Shown here: in pieces, positions 7,781 to 15,691 of the stretch | How the letters are laid out: every line of letters begins with the position of its first letter | Position numbering within the stretch: the first letter of the stretch is position 1 | Origin: Streptomyces malachitofuscus | GTDB lineage: Bacteria; Actinomycetota; Actinomycetes; Streptomycetales; Streptomycetaceae | Assembly: GCF_014650055.1 (NCBI RefSeq) | Contig: NZ_BMUF01000026.1 | Coordinates: 1-37,060 of the forward strand | Direction: 5' to 3' | DNA length: 37,060 nt | The notes under the pieces: model-generated | Told to the model about the DNA's origin: nothing | Databases searched by the model: none | Seen by the model: the letters and a program-made list of their open reading frames with translations, nothing else | Made by a program: the position numbers and the translations under genes

Positions 7781-8062
7781 GCAGTTGACAAACTCATGCG
7801 GACAGCATCGCGCTCTGGTATGAGGCGTCGTACGACAGACCGATAACCGTCCAGCACTGGGGATCGGGAGTGGACATCGGGCGGTCAATGCTGTTCACGA
7901 GTGGTCATCGACAGTCGGAGCGGGCGAGGACGCCCTGTGCCGCTCACGGCACCGGCACCCCTCCCGGCCGTTCGGAACCGGGCTTTTCGAGGGCTCGGGG
8001 CAGCCCCGGGGGCACCCGACCCTTCGGCCAGCACTTCACTCTCAGTGATGGGTGGCGGGGTC
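7781..8062. other. Intergenic region between cvnA and the DeoR gene
   Basis: This stretch holds the conservon promoter and the 3' end of the DeoR gene. I see a 10-bp palindrome GTCGTACGAC (about 7828-7837), and a short hairpin GTGCCG-CTCA-CGGCAC (about 7934-7952) which could end the DeoR transcript. No ORF with coding character or promoter hexamers could be assigned with confidence. Confidence 0.3.
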
Positions 8063-8887
8063 CTACGCCCGGACCGTGCCCGTCGAGGTCACCAGGACCC
8101 CGCGGTCGCGCAACCGCACCAGTTCTTCGTGGTCGGGCGCGGCGTCCGTGATCAGACGCCGTACGGAGTCGACGGGGCAGATGCGGGCGAAGGTGGCCCG
8201 GCCGATCTTGGAACGGTCGGCGACGACCACGGCCTCGGAAGTGCCCGCGAGGAAGGCCCGGTCGGTGGCGGCCTCCAGCGGATCGTGGGTGGTGCAGCCG
8301 CGCTCCACGCCGATGCCGTCCACCCCCAGGAAGGTGATGTCGGTGTGATAGTCGGCCAGCATCTTCTCCGCACCCGGGCCGACCAGTTCCCAGGTGCTGC
8401 TGCGCGCCTGACCACCCGTCACCACCACCCCGACCTGGGGGTGCGGCACCATCTCGGCGGCGATGTTCACGGCGTTGGTCACGATCGTGACGGGTCCCCG
8501 CCGAGCCAGCAGCCGGGCGATCTCCGTGGTCGTCGTCCCGCCCGTGAGCCCCACCACCGCCGACTCGGGCACGAGGTCCAGTGCCGCCCTCGCGATGTCC
8601 CGCTTCTCCGCGTGGAACCGCTCCTCCCGGCGCCTCAACGGCAGTTCGACGCCGGCGTCACCCGCGACCGCACCGCCGTGGGTGCGCTGGAGCAGTCGCT
8701 GTTCGTGCAGGTACTGCAGATCCCGGCGGACCGTGGCATCGGACACTTCCAGCCAGGCGGCCAGCCCGGCGACGTCCGCGGCGCCGTGCTCGCTCACGTA
8801 CTCGAGGATGCGCAGGTGCCGCTCCGTCCTCAGCGCGCGGCGGTTGCGGTCCGCGACGTCGCGATGTTCCGGGTGCGCTCCGGCCAC
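8063..8887 (-). CDS. DeoR-family sugar-responsive repressor
   Basis: The 274-residue product has a DeoR winged helix-turn-helix (about residues 20-75, ILEYVSEHGAADVAGLAAWLEVSDATVRRDL). A DeoR C-terminal sensor domain follows, containing GLTGGTTTTEIARLL, IVTNAVNIAAEM, FLGVDGIG and VVVADRSKIG. The sensor domain is related to phosphosugar isomerases and normally binds a phosphorylated sugar. The gene starts with GTG at 8887 behind AGGGAGGA. It is divergent from the sugar locus beginning at 9209 and is the obvious candidate to control it. The PfkB product of that locus could supply the phosphosugar inducer; that link is inference. Confidence 0.93.
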   Translation of the reverse strand: MAGAHPEHRDVADRNRRALRTERHLRILEYVSEHGAADVAGLAAWLEVSDATVRRDLQYLHEQRLLQRTHGGAVAGDAGVELPLRRREERFHAEKRDIARAALDLVPESAVVGLTGGTTTTEIARLLARRGPVTIVTNAVNIAAEMVPHPQVGVVVTGGQARSSTWELVGPGAEKMLADYHTDITFLGVDGIGVERGCTTHDPLEAATDRAFLAGTSEAVVVADRSKIGRATFARICPVDSVRRLITDAAPDHEELVRLRDRGVLVTSTGTVRA

Positions 8888-8998
8888 AGGTCCTCCCTTG
8901 TGCTGCGGCTGCCGAACAGGCCGTCGACGCGGCTCCGCAGGCGGATCGGACGGGACTCCTGCGCGCCGCGCGGCAGGACGCGGCCGCTCGATCCGAAC

Positions 8999-9027
8999 AC
9001 TGTCGAGCAGAAATTGCGCAGATTCAA
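8999..9027 (-). promoter_or_regulatory. Candidate promoter of the DeoR gene
   Basis: On the minus strand TTGAAT (9022-9027) and GACAGT (8999-9004) are separated by exactly 17 bases, a reasonable housekeeping-type pair. The spacer contains a direct repeat that may be the DeoR operator, so the repressor would control itself. The transcript would have a leader of about 105 bases. Confidence 0.4.
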
Positions 9028-9028
9028 G
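9007..9028. promoter_or_regulatory. Candidate DeoR operator (11-bp direct repeat)
   Basis: GCAGAAATTGC (9007-9017) and GCAGATTCAAG (9018-9028) form two half-similar units repeated every 11 bp, about one helix turn. DeoR-family proteins often bind direct repeats. The site lies between the two divergent candidate promoters and stands out as AT-rich in a very GC-rich gap. Confidence 0.35.
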
Positions 9029-9031
9029 CTA

Positions 9032-9060
9032 TTGACGCTGACGGAACCTGGCCTGTTTAC
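9032..9060 (+). promoter_or_regulatory. Candidate promoter of the GH114-ABC-GH4 locus
   Basis: TTGACG (9032-9037) is a perfect Streptomyces-type -35 box. It is followed after 17 bases by GTTTAC (9055-9060), a weaker -10. The predicted transcript starts near 9067, about 140 bases before the GH114 start. Its -35 box begins four bases from the candidate DeoR operator, which fits repression. I found nothing else assignable in 9061-9200. Confidence 0.45.
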
Positions 9061-9208
9061 TCCTGGGCACGCCGAAGTCGGAGCACTTCCGCGTCAGAGG
9101 TACGCCCAGCCGGTATGCGGCCCTCCCTGCCGCAAGCCCGGACCGAGTCGCCAGGTCGCCCCAGGGGCACCGAGGCGGGGACGTGCCCCCGCAACACGGA
9201 GCTCGTCC

Positions 9209-10078
9209 ATGAGTCTTCTGGCAGCAGCCCGTTCCCGAACCGCCCTGGCCGCGGTCGTCGTTGCCGCGGGCGCCGGGGCGCTCCTCGTCCCCGGGGCCGA
9301 GGCCGCCGAGTGGGCCCCGCCACCGGCCGGTGCCGGCTTCGACTACCAGATCGGAAAGCCCTACGACCCGCCCTCCGGGGTGACGGTGGTCAGCCGGGAC
9401 TGGAAGGAGTCACCGGCAGCGGGGCTGTACAACATCTGTTACGTCAACGCCTTCCAGACCCAGCAGGTGGGGGAGGTGGACGGTCCCGACGACTGGGACC
9501 AGGACCTGTTGCTCAGGAACGACGACGGCGACGTGGTCATCGACGAGGACTGGAACGAGGCGATCCTCGACATCACCACCGACGCCAAGCGGCAGGCCGT
9601 CGCGACAAGGATCAACGAGCAGATCGACACCTGCGCCGACAAGGGGTTCGACGCCCTGGAGCTGGACAACTACGACACCTACGCCCGGGACGTCGTCGAG
9701 GGCAGGATCACGGCCGGCGACGCTCAGGCCTACATCCGTCTCCTGGCCGACCACGGTCACGCCAAGGGCCTGGCCGTCGGTCAGAAGAACACCGTGGAAC
9801 TGGCCCCGCACCACGAGCGGAACGGCCTCGACTTCGCCGTCGCGGAGGAGTGCGGTGACCCGCGGTGGAACGAGTGCGCCGACTACGTCGAAGCGTTCGG
9901 CGACAACGTCATCATGATCGAGTACACCGACGAGGGCATGGCCAACGCCTGCGCGTTCGGTGATCGCGTGAGCGTGGTGCAGCGTGACCGTCCGGTCCTG
10001 GCCCCGGGCGAGGTGGCCGAGGAAACGGACGACGACGGCAACGTCCAGGTCATCGAGTACGTCCGCAAGACCTGCTGA
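9209..10078 (+). CDS. Secreted GH114 endo-alpha-1,4-polygalactosaminidase-like enzyme
   Basis: GH114 enzymes cut alpha-1,4-linked galactosamine polymers such as those in fungal galactosaminogalactan. The 289-residue product begins with a Sec signal peptide (MSLLAAARSRTALAAVVVAAG, cleavage near residues 31-34 after AEA or EAA). The mature domain carries VTVVSRDWKESPAAGLYNICYVNAFQT, then GFDALELDNYDTY with the probable catalytic aspartate D153, and LDFAVAEEC with the probable catalytic glutamate at 213 or 214. The ATG at 9209 follows a GGAG site by seven bases. It heads a plus-strand set with a sugar ABC importer, a kinase and an intracellular glycosidase, which suggests that released oligosaccharides are imported. 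The exact substrate is not proved by sequence. Confidence 0.88.
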   Translation: MSLLAAARSRTALAAVVVAAGAGALLVPGAEAAEWAPPPAGAGFDYQIGKPYDPPSGVTVVSRDWKESPAAGLYNICYVNAFQTQQVGEVDGPDDWDQDLLLRNDDGDVVIDEDWNEAILDITTDAKRQAVATRINEQIDTCADKGFDALELDNYDTYARDVVEGRITAGDAQAYIRLLADHGHAKGLAVGQKNTVELAPHHERNGLDFAVAEECGDPRWNECADYVEAFGDNVIMIEYTDEGMANACAFGDRVSVVQRDRPVLAPGEVAEETDDDGNVQVIEYVRKTC

Positions 10079-10151
10079 CAGCCGTCCGTCGCTCCTCCCC
10101 TTCCCCCACCTCGTACTCCCCTCCCCCCTCCCTGACGACCTGGAGGTTGAC

Positions 10152-11471
10152 ATGGCCCGACCTGACGACGGTCCGTCGCGCCGTGGCGTGCTCGGCGGCG
10201 CCGGTGCGACGGCGCTCGCCGCGGTGGCCGGTACGACGCTGTCCGCCTGCGGCGGCGGGAACGGCGAATCCGCCGACGGCACCGTCCGCATCGAGATGTG
10301 GCACGGCCAGGCGGACACCGCACTCAAGACGCTGAAGGACCTGGTGGCGGACTTCCACCGGGCACATCCCAAGATTCGTGTGAACCTCGGCGGCGGTGTG
10401 ATCGCCGACGCCATGCTCCAGAAGGTGACCGCCGGTCTCGCCTCCGGATCGGCCCCCGACATCGCCTACATCTTCGGGTCCGATTTGGCCAGCGTGGCCC
10501 GGTCGCCGAAGCTGGCCGACCTGACACGGACCACCGGGTCGGGCCCGGTGCCGTGGAAGCAGTACTGGCCCGCCGCCCGCGACGCCGTCACCGTCGACGG
10601 CAAGGTACGCGCCCTGCCCGCGCTGGTGGACTCGCTGGCCGTGGTCTGCAACAAGAAGGTGTTCAAGGCGGCCGGCGTGGACCTGCCCGAACCGGGCTGG
10701 AGCTGGGACGAGTACATCGACACGGCCAGGCGGCTGACCGACCGGCGCAGGAACGTGTTCGGCACCGGATGGCCGGGCGCGGGCGACGAGGACACCGTGT
10801 GGCGCATCTGGCCCATGGTCTGGGACCTCGGCGGAGACGTCGTCGCCGAGGACGGGCGGCGGATCGGGTTCGCCGGGGAGCCTGGGCGCCGCGCGCTGGA
10901 GGTGGTGCGGGCGCTCGTGGAGAACAAGAGCTGCTACGTCGACCCCAAGCCGGGCGGGGAGCAGATGTACCAGGTGTTCGCGGGGGAACGCCTGGGCATG
11001 GTCACCACCGGCCCGTGGCAGCTGCCCGACATCCGGCAGGCCGGCATCGACTACCACGTGGTCCCGCTGCCCGGCTTCCACGGGAAATCGGTGACCATAT
11101 CGGGCCCGGACACCTGGGCGGTCTTCGACAACGGACCCGCGCGGACGAAGGCCGCGCGCACCTTCGTCGGCTGGCTCAACCAGCCCGAGCAGGACGTGCG
11201 CTGGGCGATCGAGGCGGGGAGCCTGCCCCTGAGCCGCCCCACGGAAGACCTGCCGGAGTGGCGGGAACACACCCGCGAGGTACCCGGGCTGGCGGTCTTC
11301 ACCGACGCCCTGGCCACGGCGCGGGTACGGCCGGTGATCCCGGCGTACCCGAAGATCTCCGAGGCGGCCGCCGAGGCCGTCACCTCGGTGCTGCTCGGCA
11401 GGAGCAGTCCGGAGAAGGCCCTGCGCGCCTGCGCCGACCGGGCCGACGCCGCACTCGCCGCCGAGATGTGA
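10152..11471 (+). CDS. Sugar ABC transporter substrate-binding lipoprotein
   Basis: The 439-residue product belongs to the extracellular solute-binding family 1 for oligosaccharides. It has an SRRGVLGG Tat-like motif at residues 9-16 and a lipobox LSAC with lipidated C33. The mature sequence begins with the typical VRIEMWHGQADTALKTLKDLVADFHRAHPKIRVN; AYIFGSDLASVARSPKLADL and GPWQLPDIRQAGIDYHVVPLPGF follow. The ATG at 10152 has GGAGG five bases upstream, and 73 pyrimidine-rich bases separate it from the GH114 gene. It should bind products released outside the cell and pass them to the two permeases that follow. Confidence 0.93.
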   Translation: MARPDDGPSRRGVLGGAGATALAAVAGTTLSACGGGNGESADGTVRIEMWHGQADTALKTLKDLVADFHRAHPKIRVNLGGGVIADAMLQKVTAGLASGSAPDIAYIFGSDLASVARSPKLADLTRTTGSGPVPWKQYWPAARDAVTVDGKVRALPALVDSLAVVCNKKVFKAAGVDLPEPGWSWDEYIDTARRLTDRRRNVFGTGWPGAGDEDTVWRIWPMVWDLGGDVVAEDGRRIGFAGEPGRRALEVVRALVENKSCYVDPKPGGEQMYQVFAGERLGMVTTGPWQLPDIRQAGIDYHVVPLPGFHGKSVTISGPDTWAVFDNGPARTKAARTFVGWLNQPEQDVRWAIEAGSLPLSRPTEDLPEWREHTREVPGLAVFTDALATARVRPVIPAYPKISEAAAEAVTSVLLGRSSPEKALRACADRADAALAAEM

Positions 11472-11481
11472 GGAGAGCGTC

Positions 11482-12435
11482 ATGCCACGCCCCGCTCCGC
11501 TCACCGTCGCCCCGGACGCCCGCAGGACCGCCGCTTCCCCTCGGCGGCGCACGCGCCGCGAATCGGCCACGGCATGGGCCTTCGTCTCGCCCTCGGTCGT
11601 GGTGATCGTCGGACTGAGCGTCGTACCCGTGCTGTGGTCGCTGATGCTGTCGTTCCAGTCCTCCGACCTGCTCACCCCGAGCCGCTGGGTGGGGCTGGAC
11701 AACTATCACCAGTTGTCGGACGACCCCCGGTTCGCGCAGGCCGTGCGCAACACCCTGCTGTACACAGCACTGTACGTCCCGCTGAGCATCGTGCTCGGGC
11801 TGGTCCTGGCGCTGGCGCTCAACCGGCGCCTGCGGTTCACGGGGTTGTACCGGACGCTGTTCTTCGTGCCGTTCGTGATGTCCGCGACGTCGCAGGGCGT
11901 GCTGTTCTCCTTCATCTTCGACCCGGAGTTCGGGGCGGCAAACTCCCTGCTGCACCGGATCGGCATCGGTTCGCAGGGCTTCTTCGCCGACCCGTCGCAG
12001 GCACTCCTCTCCCTGGTGGCGGTGTCCGTGTGGAGCGGTACCGGCTTCTGTGTCGTCATCTACCTGGCCGCACTGCAGGGAGTGCCGAAGGAACTCACGG
12101 AGGCGGCCCGTCTGGACGGGGCGGGCCACCGGCAGGTGCTCGGCCATGTCACGCTGCCCCACCTCGCACCGGTCAGCGTCTTCCTGGTGCTGTGGCAGAC
12201 GATCAACGCCCTGCAGGTGTTCGACCTGGTGTACGTCACCACCAAGGGCGGTCCGCTCGGCGCGACCACGGTGATCGTGTACTTCATCTGGGAGCAGGCG
12301 TTCAAGAACTTCACCGCCGGCTACGGTGCGGCGGCCGCGTACGTCCTGGCCGTGGCCCTGCTGCTCGCCGCGGTCGGTCTGCGGCTGGCGCGGCGCGGCG
12401 GCGGTGTCCGGCCGGCGAGGGGAGCGGGAGCATGA
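11482..12435 (+). CDS. Sugar ABC transporter permease, MalF type
   Basis: The 317-residue membrane protein has about six hydrophobic segments. It carries the permease EAA loop ELTEAARLDGAGHRQVLGHVTLPHL, which docks the ATPase. A GAGGAG ribosome site overlaps the stop codon of the binding-protein gene. Its last bases overlap the next permease start as ATGA, so the two are translationally coupled. No ATPase gene is present in the locus; in Streptomyces such importers usually share the MsiK ATPase encoded elsewhere. Confidence 0.93.
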   Translation: MPRPAPLTVAPDARRTAASPRRRTRRESATAWAFVSPSVVVIVGLSVVPVLWSLMLSFQSSDLLTPSRWVGLDNYHQLSDDPRFAQAVRNTLLYTALYVPLSIVLGLVLALALNRRLRFTGLYRTLFFVPFVMSATSQGVLFSFIFDPEFGAANSLLHRIGIGSQGFFADPSQALLSLVAVSVWSGTGFCVVIYLAALQGVPKELTEAARLDGAGHRQVLGHVTLPHLAPVSVFLVLWQTINALQVFDLVYVTTKGGPLGATTVIVYFIWEQAFKNFTAGYGAAAAYVLAVALLLAAVGLRLARRGGGVRPARGAGA

Positions 12436-13343
12436 CGCTGCTGTCCGCGGCCCGACGCCGGGAGGCCGGCCGTCCCGGCCACGCGCACAAGCTCTCCGGG
12501 TCCGTCACGGCGCGCCGCCGCGGACGCCCGCGGCTGCCGTTCAGCCCCTGGCATCTGGTGCTCGCTCCGCTGGCGCTGCTGTTCGCGGTCCCGCTGGTGT
12601 GGCTGGTGCTCAGTTCCCTGATGAGCAACGCCGAGATCAACAGGTTCCCCCCGGCGCTGTGGCCGTCGGGGATCGATACGGGCGGCTACCGCTTCGTGAC
12701 CGGCAACGCCATGTTCCCGCGGTGGTTCGCCAACTCGCTGATCGTGTCCGGGGCCGCGGTCGTCTCCAACCTGGTGCTGGGCACCCTGGGGGGCTACGCC
12801 TTCGCCCGGATGCGGTTCGGCGGTTCGCGGCTGCTGATGGGGCTGATGCTGGCGACCATGGTGGTGCCGTTCCAGCTGACGATGATCCCCACGTTTCTGG
12901 TGATGAAGAACCTGGGGCTCATCGACACCCTCGGCGCCCTGATCGTCCCGTCGCTGGTCACCCCCTTCTCCGTGTTCCTGCTGCGCCAGTTCTTCCTTGG
13001 TCTGCCGCGCGAGCTGGAGGAGGCCGCCTGGATGGACGGCTGCAACCGGATGGGGGTGCTGTCCCGGATCGTGCTGCCGCTGTCCCGGCCGGCGCTGGCC
13101 ACCGTGGCCGTCCTGACCTTCCTCAGCACCTGGAACGACCTGTCCTGGCCGCTGATCGCCATCCACCACGAACCGCAGTACACGCTGCAGCTGGGGCTGA
13201 CCACCTTCCAGGGGCAGCACAACGTCCAGTGGTCGGCGGTGATGGCGGGCAACGTGATCACGGTCCTCCCGGTGCTGGTCGCCTTCCTCGCCGCGCAGAA
13301 GACGTTCATCCGGTCCATCACGTCCAGCGGGCTCAAGGGCTGA
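12432..13343 (+). CDS. Sugar ABC transporter permease, MalG type
   Basis: The 303-residue product has a basic N-terminus of about 35 residues and then six likely membrane segments. Its EAA loop reads ELEEAAWMDGCNRMGVLSRIVLPLSRPA. The ATG at 12432 overlaps the previous stop codon. The reading frame is open far upstream inside the first permease gene, but only this start gives the normal family length. It completes the importer with the MalF-like partner. Confidence 0.93.
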   Translation: MTLLSAARRREAGRPGHAHKLSGSVTARRRGRPRLPFSPWHLVLAPLALLFAVPLVWLVLSSLMSNAEINRFPPALWPSGIDTGGYRFVTGNAMFPRWFANSLIVSGAAVVSNLVLGTLGGYAFARMRFGGSRLLMGLMLATMVVPFQLTMIPTFLVMKNLGLIDTLGALIVPSLVTPFSVFLLRQFFLGLPRELEEAAWMDGCNRMGVLSRIVLPLSRPALATVAVLTFLSTWNDLSWPLIAIHHEPQYTLQLGLTTFQGQHNVQWSAVMAGNVITVLPVLVAFLAAQKTFIRSITSSGLKG

Positions 13344-13363
13344 CGCCTCCCCGCCCGTTCCGC

Positions 13364-13383
13364 TCCCTCCCTCCCTCCCTCCC
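13364..13383 (+). repeat. Five perfect TCCC tetranucleotide repeats
   Basis: TCCC is repeated five times directly in front of the GAGGAC ribosome site of the kinase gene. The whole 51-base gap is pyrimidine-rich. Short tandem repeats of this type can change copy number by slippage, but here a change would alter only the untranslated spacer. Confidence 0.85.
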
Positions 13384-13394
13384 GAGGACGCTTC

Positions 13395-14357
13395 ATGCCA
13401 CGCAGTTTCGACCTGCTCGTCGTCGGCGACGCCAATCCGGATGTCGTCGTCGGCCCGCTCACCGAACCCCTCGCCTTCGGCCAGCGCGAACTCCTGGTCG
13501 ACGGCGGCACGCTGACCCTGGGCGGCTCGGCCGCCATCACCGCCTGTGGGGCCGCCCGGCTGGGCCTGGACGTGGCCTTCGCGGGCCGCGTGGGCGACGA
13601 CCACGCCGGCCACTACGTCCGCGACCAGCTCGCCGCGCGCGGCGTCGACGTCGACGCGCTGCGGATCGACGACTCCCTGCCCACCCCGCTCACGGTGTGC
13701 GTCACCCGGGACGGCGACCGGGCCGTCCTCACCGCACCGGGCACGCTGCCCGCCGTGTCGGCGGCCGACGTGTCCGCGCGGCTGGCGGCCTCGGTCCGCC
13801 ACGTCCACGCCGGCTCGTTCTTCCTGATGCCACGGCTGGCCGCCGGGCTCCCCGGGCTGTTCGCCGAGGCCCGGGCCGCCGGTGCGACCACCTCGCTCGA
13901 CACCAATGACGACCCGTCGGGCCGCTGGGACCCGGCCGCGCTCACGGCCGTCCTCGCGCACACCGATGTGCTGCTGCCCAACGCCCAGGAGGCGTGCCGT
14001 CTGGCCGGCACGGCCGTCGGCCCGGCACACGTGGCGGACGCCGCGCGCACCCTCGCCGGCCGGGTCCCGCTCGTCGTCGTGAAGAACGGCGCCCACGGCG
14101 CGTTCTGCGACGACGGAACGGTCGTGCACACCGCCCCCGCCGTCCCGGTGCGGCCCAGCGACACCGTGGGCGCGGGCGACAGCTTCGACGCCGGATTCCT
14201 CACGGCGCGGCTCGCCGGCCGCTCCGTCGCCGAGGCACTCGCCGTCGCCGCGGTCTGCGGTGCCCTGTCGACGCGCCGCCCCGGCGGTACCGACGCCCAG
14301 CCCACCTGGGACGAAGCCCTGTCCCACCTCGACCCGCAGAAAGCCGGCTCATCGTGA
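13395..14357 (+). CDS. PfkB-family carbohydrate kinase
   Basis: The 320-residue protein is a ribokinase-fold sugar kinase. It shows the first PfkB signature GGSAAITACGAARLGLDVAFAGRVGDD (from about residue 43) and the second, DTVGAGDSFDAGFL, in which D262 is the catalytic base. PfkB members phosphorylate sugars such as ribose, fructose, tagatose phosphate or amino sugars, and the substrate cannot be read from the sequence. The gene follows the permease by 51 bases and its stop overlaps the next start (GTGA). In this locus it probably phosphorylates the monosaccharide freed by the GH4 enzyme, and its product may be the DeoR inducer. Confidence 0.92.
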   Translation: MPRSFDLLVVGDANPDVVVGPLTEPLAFGQRELLVDGGTLTLGGSAAITACGAARLGLDVAFAGRVGDDHAGHYVRDQLAARGVDVDALRIDDSLPTPLTVCVTRDGDRAVLTAPGTLPAVSAADVSARLAASVRHVHAGSFFLMPRLAAGLPGLFAEARAAGATTSLDTNDDPSGRWDPAALTAVLAHTDVLLPNAQEACRLAGTAVGPAHVADAARTLAGRVPLVVVKNGAHGAFCDDGTVVHTAPAVPVRPSDTVGAGDSFDAGFLTARLAGRSVAEALAVAAVCGALSTRRPGGTDAQPTWDEALSHLDPQKAGSS

Positions 14358-15664
14358 ACGTTCCCAGGATTGTCCTCGTCGGCGCCGGAAGCGTCGTCTT
14401 CACCCAGGGGCTGCTCGCCGATCTGTTCGCCTTCCCGGAACTGCGCACCGCGCACATCGCCCTGCACGACATCGACGCGGAACGGCTGGCCACCGCCGAG
14501 GCCGCCGCGCACCACATCGCCGGCCGCCGGGGGGCCGCACCGACCATCACCGCTCACGCGGACCGCCGCGCGGCGCTGTCCGGCGCCGACTTCGTCGTCA
14601 ACCTCGTGCAGATCGGCATGGTCGAGGCCACCAGGACCGACTTCGAGGTGCCGGCCCGGTACGGCGTCGCCCAGACCATCGGCGACACCCTGGGCATCGG
14701 CGGCATCTTCCGCGCTCTGCGCACGTTCCCCTTCCTCAAGGCGCTGGGCGACGACATGACCGAGCTGTGTCCGGACGCCTGGCTGCTCAACTACACCAAC
14801 CCGATGGCCATGAACGTCCAGTACCTCACCCGGGCCACCGGACTGCGCCGCGTGGTGGGACTGTGCCATTCGGTGCACTGGACCGTGCACGACCTGTGCG
14901 AGCTGGTGAAGGCCCCCTTCGAGGAGGTGACCTACCTCGCGGGCGGTGTCAACCACCAGGCGTGGATGCTGAGGTTCGAGCACGACGGCGAGAACCTGTA
15001 CGAGCGGCTGGACGCCCTGATCGACGAGGACCCCCAACTACGGCGCAGGGTGCGGGTCGACATGTACCGGCGGCTGGGCTTCTACCCGACGGAGACCAGC
15101 GAGCACTCGGCCGAGTACGTGCCGTGGTATCTGCACCACCCCGCCGAGATCGAGCGGCTCCGGCTGCCCGTGGGGGCGTATCTGGGCATCGTGGCCGAGA
15201 ACATGACGGCGTACGAGCGGACCCGCGACGCGCTCGCCGCGGGTACGGGGCTGCCCGTCGAGGGGACCATGGAGTACGCCCCGCAGATCATCCACAGCAT
15301 CACCACGGGCACCCCGCGCACGGTGTACGGCAATGTGCCGAACCGGGGCCTGATCGAGAACCTGCCGGCCGGGGGCACCGTCGAGGTGCCGTGCCTCGTG
15401 GACGGGTCGGGGGTGCGACCCACCCGCATCGGCGCGCTGCCTCCTCAGCTGGCCTCCCTCAACCGGGCCTACCTCGGCATGAACGAGCTGGTGGTACGGG
15501 CGGCGCTGGAGGACGAGCCGCGGCACATCCGGCATGCCGCCATGGTGGACCCGGCGACGTCGTCCGCGCTGCGCGTCGAGGAGATCTGGCGACTGTGCGA
15601 CGACATGGTCCTGGCCCACGCCGACCGGCTCCAGCCGGCCCTGCGCGCCACGCTCGGGACCTGA
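14354..15664 (+). CDS. GH4 glycosidase, MelA-like (alpha-galactosidase/alpha-glucosidase family)
   Basis: GH4 enzymes cleave glycosides by an unusual NAD+- and Mn2+-dependent redox-elimination mechanism inside the cell. The 436-residue product starts with the NAD-binding VLVGAGSVVFTQGLLADL. It has NYTNPMAMNVQYL and the metal ligands C171 in GLCHSV and H201 in GGVNHQAW, matching the cysteine and histidine of MelA-type members. The GTG at 14354 overlaps the kinase stop. Overall it looks closest to the alpha-galactosidase branch. Next to a GH114 enzyme, an alpha-galactosaminide or alpha-galactoside oligomer is the likeliest substrate; this is inference. Confidence 0.92.
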   Translation: MNVPRIVLVGAGSVVFTQGLLADLFAFPELRTAHIALHDIDAERLATAEAAAHHIAGRRGAAPTITAHADRRAALSGADFVVNLVQIGMVEATRTDFEVPARYGVAQTIGDTLGIGGIFRALRTFPFLKALGDDMTELCPDAWLLNYTNPMAMNVQYLTRATGLRRVVGLCHSVHWTVHDLCELVKAPFEEVTYLAGGVNHQAWMLRFEHDGENLYERLDALIDEDPQLRRRVRVDMYRRLGFYPTETSEHSAEYVPWYLHHPAEIERLRLPVGAYLGIVAENMTAYERTRDALAAGTGLPVEGTMEYAPQIIHSITTGTPRTVYGNVPNRGLIENLPAGGTVEVPCLVDGSGVRPTRIGALPPQLASLNRAYLGMNELVVRAALEDEPRHIRHAAMVDPATSSALRVEEIWRLCDDMVLAHADRLQPALRATLGT

Positions 15665-15691
15665 GCCCTCGGCGCGTGGTCGCGGTTCACC

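Noticed and set aside
12321..14327. 668-codon minus-strand frame opposite the permease and kinase genes
   Set aside because: Plus-strand permease and PfkB motifs are clear; the minus frame is a Gly/Gln/Arg-rich shadow.
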